Position numbers and translations under genes: made by a program. From the NCBI GenBank assembly GCA_003170375.1, contig PMZN01000092.1, positions 5,376 to 12,181 on the forward strand: a stretch of 6,806 nucleotides of DNA, read 5' to 3'. The notes below the pieces were generated by a model. That model made no database searches and was not told where the DNA came from. It saw only the letters and a list, made by a program, of their open reading frames with translations. Positions 5,280-6,806 of this stretch are shown piece after piece (the first letter of the stretch is position 1; every line of letters starts with the position of its first letter). Source of the DNA: Acidimicrobiaceae bacterium. GTDB taxonomy: Bacteria > Actinomycetota > Acidimicrobiia > Acidimicrobiales > Bog-793.

Positions 5280-6806
5280 GTGTCGCGCCTTGCGGCGGGG
5301 TCAGGCTCTGTGACAGCTGGCGACGCGGACATCGCGGCATCGAGCCTCCGGCCATCATGGTCAAGGTCTGCGGTCGTACGCATCGTTGTGAACTCGGTGG
5401 CCACGATCGCAGCCTTCAGTGGTCTGTTGTTCCTCCTCTACGCGAGGTCGGTGCACGACCAAGCCGGCACCTCCGACAGGGCGACCATCATCCTCGAGGG
5501 CCAGGCCATGGCCGGCGGGCACCTTCTGCTTCAAGGCTGGAACTTGACTTTCGCCTCGTACTGGACGAGTGACGCGCCCTTCTACGCTCTGGCCGTTCGC
5601 CTCGAGGGTCTGCGGCCCGCGCTTCTCTACGCGGGTCCTGCGCTCATGGCGGCTCTTGTGATCACAGTCGGGGTTCTCATCGCCCGGGACGGTAGCGCTG
5701 CAGTGCCGGGCTTTGCCGGGGGTGCGGCGGTCGTCGCCCTCCTCGCCTTTGGCACTCCAGCCATGGGGCTCTTCTTTGTCGGAAGGGGATTCCACATCAG
5801 CACCGTGCTGTACGCGCTCTTGGCGTTTGCCGCGCTCAGGCGGGGACGCTTCGGCCTGGGATGGGTTCTGGCAGTGGTCCTGCTCGCGGCCGGGATGCTC
5901 GGCGATCTGCTGCTTGTCGCCTACGCGGCAGTACCGCTGGTCCTTGCGGGTCTCGTGGCAGCGCTGCGCCGGCGACGGTGGCAGAGCGCCGTCGCGTACG
6001 TCTCTGCCGCAGTCGTCGGTGTGGGCCTCGCCGCTCTCGCGCGTCGGCTCGCGGACGCGCGGGGCGCGTTCACGTCCCAGCCGGCGGTGTCCATAGTGCA
6101 CTTGGGCCAGATCTTCTCGAACCTCGGGCACGCGCCGGGCTACCTGTCCGATCTCGTCGGCCTGACGAACGGCCTGCGTCACAACGGGGGAGTGCCGGTC
6201 GGCCTGCGTGAGGTGCATCTCGTGGGCGCGCTCTGCGTGCTGGGTTGCCTTTTGGCCGCGCTGTGGGGCCTCGTCGCGGGCGTTGGCCACGGCCGGCCAG
6301 GAAAGCTCTCGACGGGCGCGCCCGAGACATGGCGGCTCGACGACATTCTCCTCATCACAGTGCTCTGCTCGGCGGTGCCGTTCGTCGTGCTCGCACGGGC
6401 CGACCAGAGCGGTGTCCGCTACCTCACCGTGTCCGTCGTGTTCGCCAGCATTCTGGCCGGTCGCCTGGTTGCTCGAGCGTGGCCGAAGCTCCCCGCCGGC
6501 CGGCCGGTGCGCGCGGTCGCGATTCTCGGTGTGGTCGTGTCTTTGGGCTTCGCGGCCGGAGTCGGCTATTCATTGAGTCGCCCTGAGCCGCCGTACCAGG
6601 TTCCGTCGTTGGTCACGTGGCTGGAGGCTCACAATCTTCGATGGGGGATCGGCGACTACTGGGCTGCAAGCATCACGACGACCCAGAGCGGCGGAGCGGT
6701 CGTCGTACGGCCGGTCGAGGCGGCGAACGGCGGTGCCCTTCAGGAGATGACGACCTTGTCGACGCGGAGCTGGTACATCGGTCAGGAATGGCAATTCCTC
6801 GTGTAC
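5280..6806 (+). CDS. Polytopic membrane protein, GT-C-like, 3' end beyond the window
   Basis: The frame is open from GTG 5280 to the last base: 509 codons without a stop. About ten hydrophobic helices are visible (near residues 34-54, 115-135, 144-166, 172-187, two in 194-229, 236-255, 311-335, 355-372, 380-398, 410-430). After the first helix comes an outer loop with LEGQAMAGGHLLLQGWNL and YWTSDAPFY (about 72-102, Asp98). After the last helix an exported portion begins with TWLEAHNLRWGIGDYW (446-461) and VVVRPVE. A long acid-containing first loop and a soluble C-terminal part resemble GT-C glycosyltransferases that use lipid-linked sugars, and I recall similar actinobacterial proteins annotated only as hypothetical. 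Enzyme activity is therefore inference; it could be another envelope protein. A stop at 5277-5279 bounds the start; GTG 5310 is the alternative. It is transcribed away from the diguanylate cyclase gene. Confidence 0.85.
   Translation, partial: MSRLAAGSGSVTAGDADIAASSLRPSWSRSAVVRIVVNSVATIAAFSGLLFLLYARSVHDQAGTSDRATIILEGQAMAGGHLLLQGWNLTFASYWTSDAPFYALAVRLEGLRPALLYAGPALMAALVITVGVLIARDGSAAVPGFAGGAAVVALLAFGTPAMGLFFVGRGFHISTVLYALLAFAALRRGRFGLGWVLAVVLLAAGMLGDLLLVAYAAVPLVLAGLVAALRRRRWQSAVAYVSAAVVGVGLAALARRLADARGAFTSQPAVSIVHLGQIFSNLGHAPGYLSDLVGLTNGLRHNGGVPVGLREVHLVGALCVLGCLLAALWGLVAGVGHGRPGKLSTGAPETWRLDDILLITVLCSAVPFVVLARADQSGVRYLTVSVVFASILAGRLVARAWPKLPAGRPVRAVAILGVVVSLGFAAGVGYSLSRPEPPYQVPSLVTWLEAHNLRWGIGDYWAASITTTQSGGAVVVRPVEAANGGALQEMTTLSTRSWYIGQEWQFLVY

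Noticed and set aside
5361..6290. A 309-codon minus-strand open frame opposite the membrane gene
   Set aside because: Its product is a charged Arg/Glu/His-rich sequence typical of antisense shadows; the plus frame gives clean membrane helices throughout.

Overview
The window is about 6.8 kb of high-GC bacterial DNA, densely coding and with strong G/C bias at third codon positions. Starts are often GTG or TTG. The DUF3817-type membrane protein, the small membrane protein beside it and the many-pass membrane protein at the right end all point to Actinomycetota. The glycine decarboxylase is the split type (separate GcvPB), not the single long GcvP of Streptomyces or Mycobacterium. This suggests a deeper or less studied actinobacterial lineage, for example Acidimicrobiia- or Thermoleophilia-like. 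The assignment is an inference; no rRNA or other marker is present.

Layout, left to right. (1) gcvPB (+), the C-terminal half of the glycine-cleavage P-protein, nearly complete; its exact start is unclear because the window begins just upstream. (2) After a 75-bp gap holding a small GC-rich hairpin come three closely packed + strand genes: a 120-aa two-helix membrane protein with an acidic tail, a DUF3817 three-helix membrane protein, and a plant-type asparaginase/isoaspartyl peptidase with its autoproteolytic Thr. (3) A long minus-strand gene converges on the asparaginase and overlaps its end by 10 bp. It encodes a three-domain protein in the unusual order degenerate EAL - GAF - GGDEF. The GGDEF part looks catalytically intact and keeps the inhibitory I-site, while the EAL part has lost key metal and catalytic residues. 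A perfect 9-bp inverted repeat lies just past its stop codon, inside the last codons of the asparaginase. (4) A roughly 130-bp divergent intergenic region carries weak promoter-like sequences for both directions. (5) A + strand gene for a polytopic membrane protein (about ten helices) runs off the right end.

Functionally the window is mostly core metabolism and signalling: glycine catabolism to one-carbon units, hydrolysis of asparagine or isoaspartyl dipeptides, c-di-GMP synthesis, and envelope proteins of unknown role. I see no mobile element, CRISPR array, tRNA, rRNA or defence system. The most interesting items are the EAL-GAF-GGDEF architecture, the tail-to-tail overlap with an embedded hairpin, the conserved-looking pair of small membrane genes, and the unassigned polytopic membrane protein.
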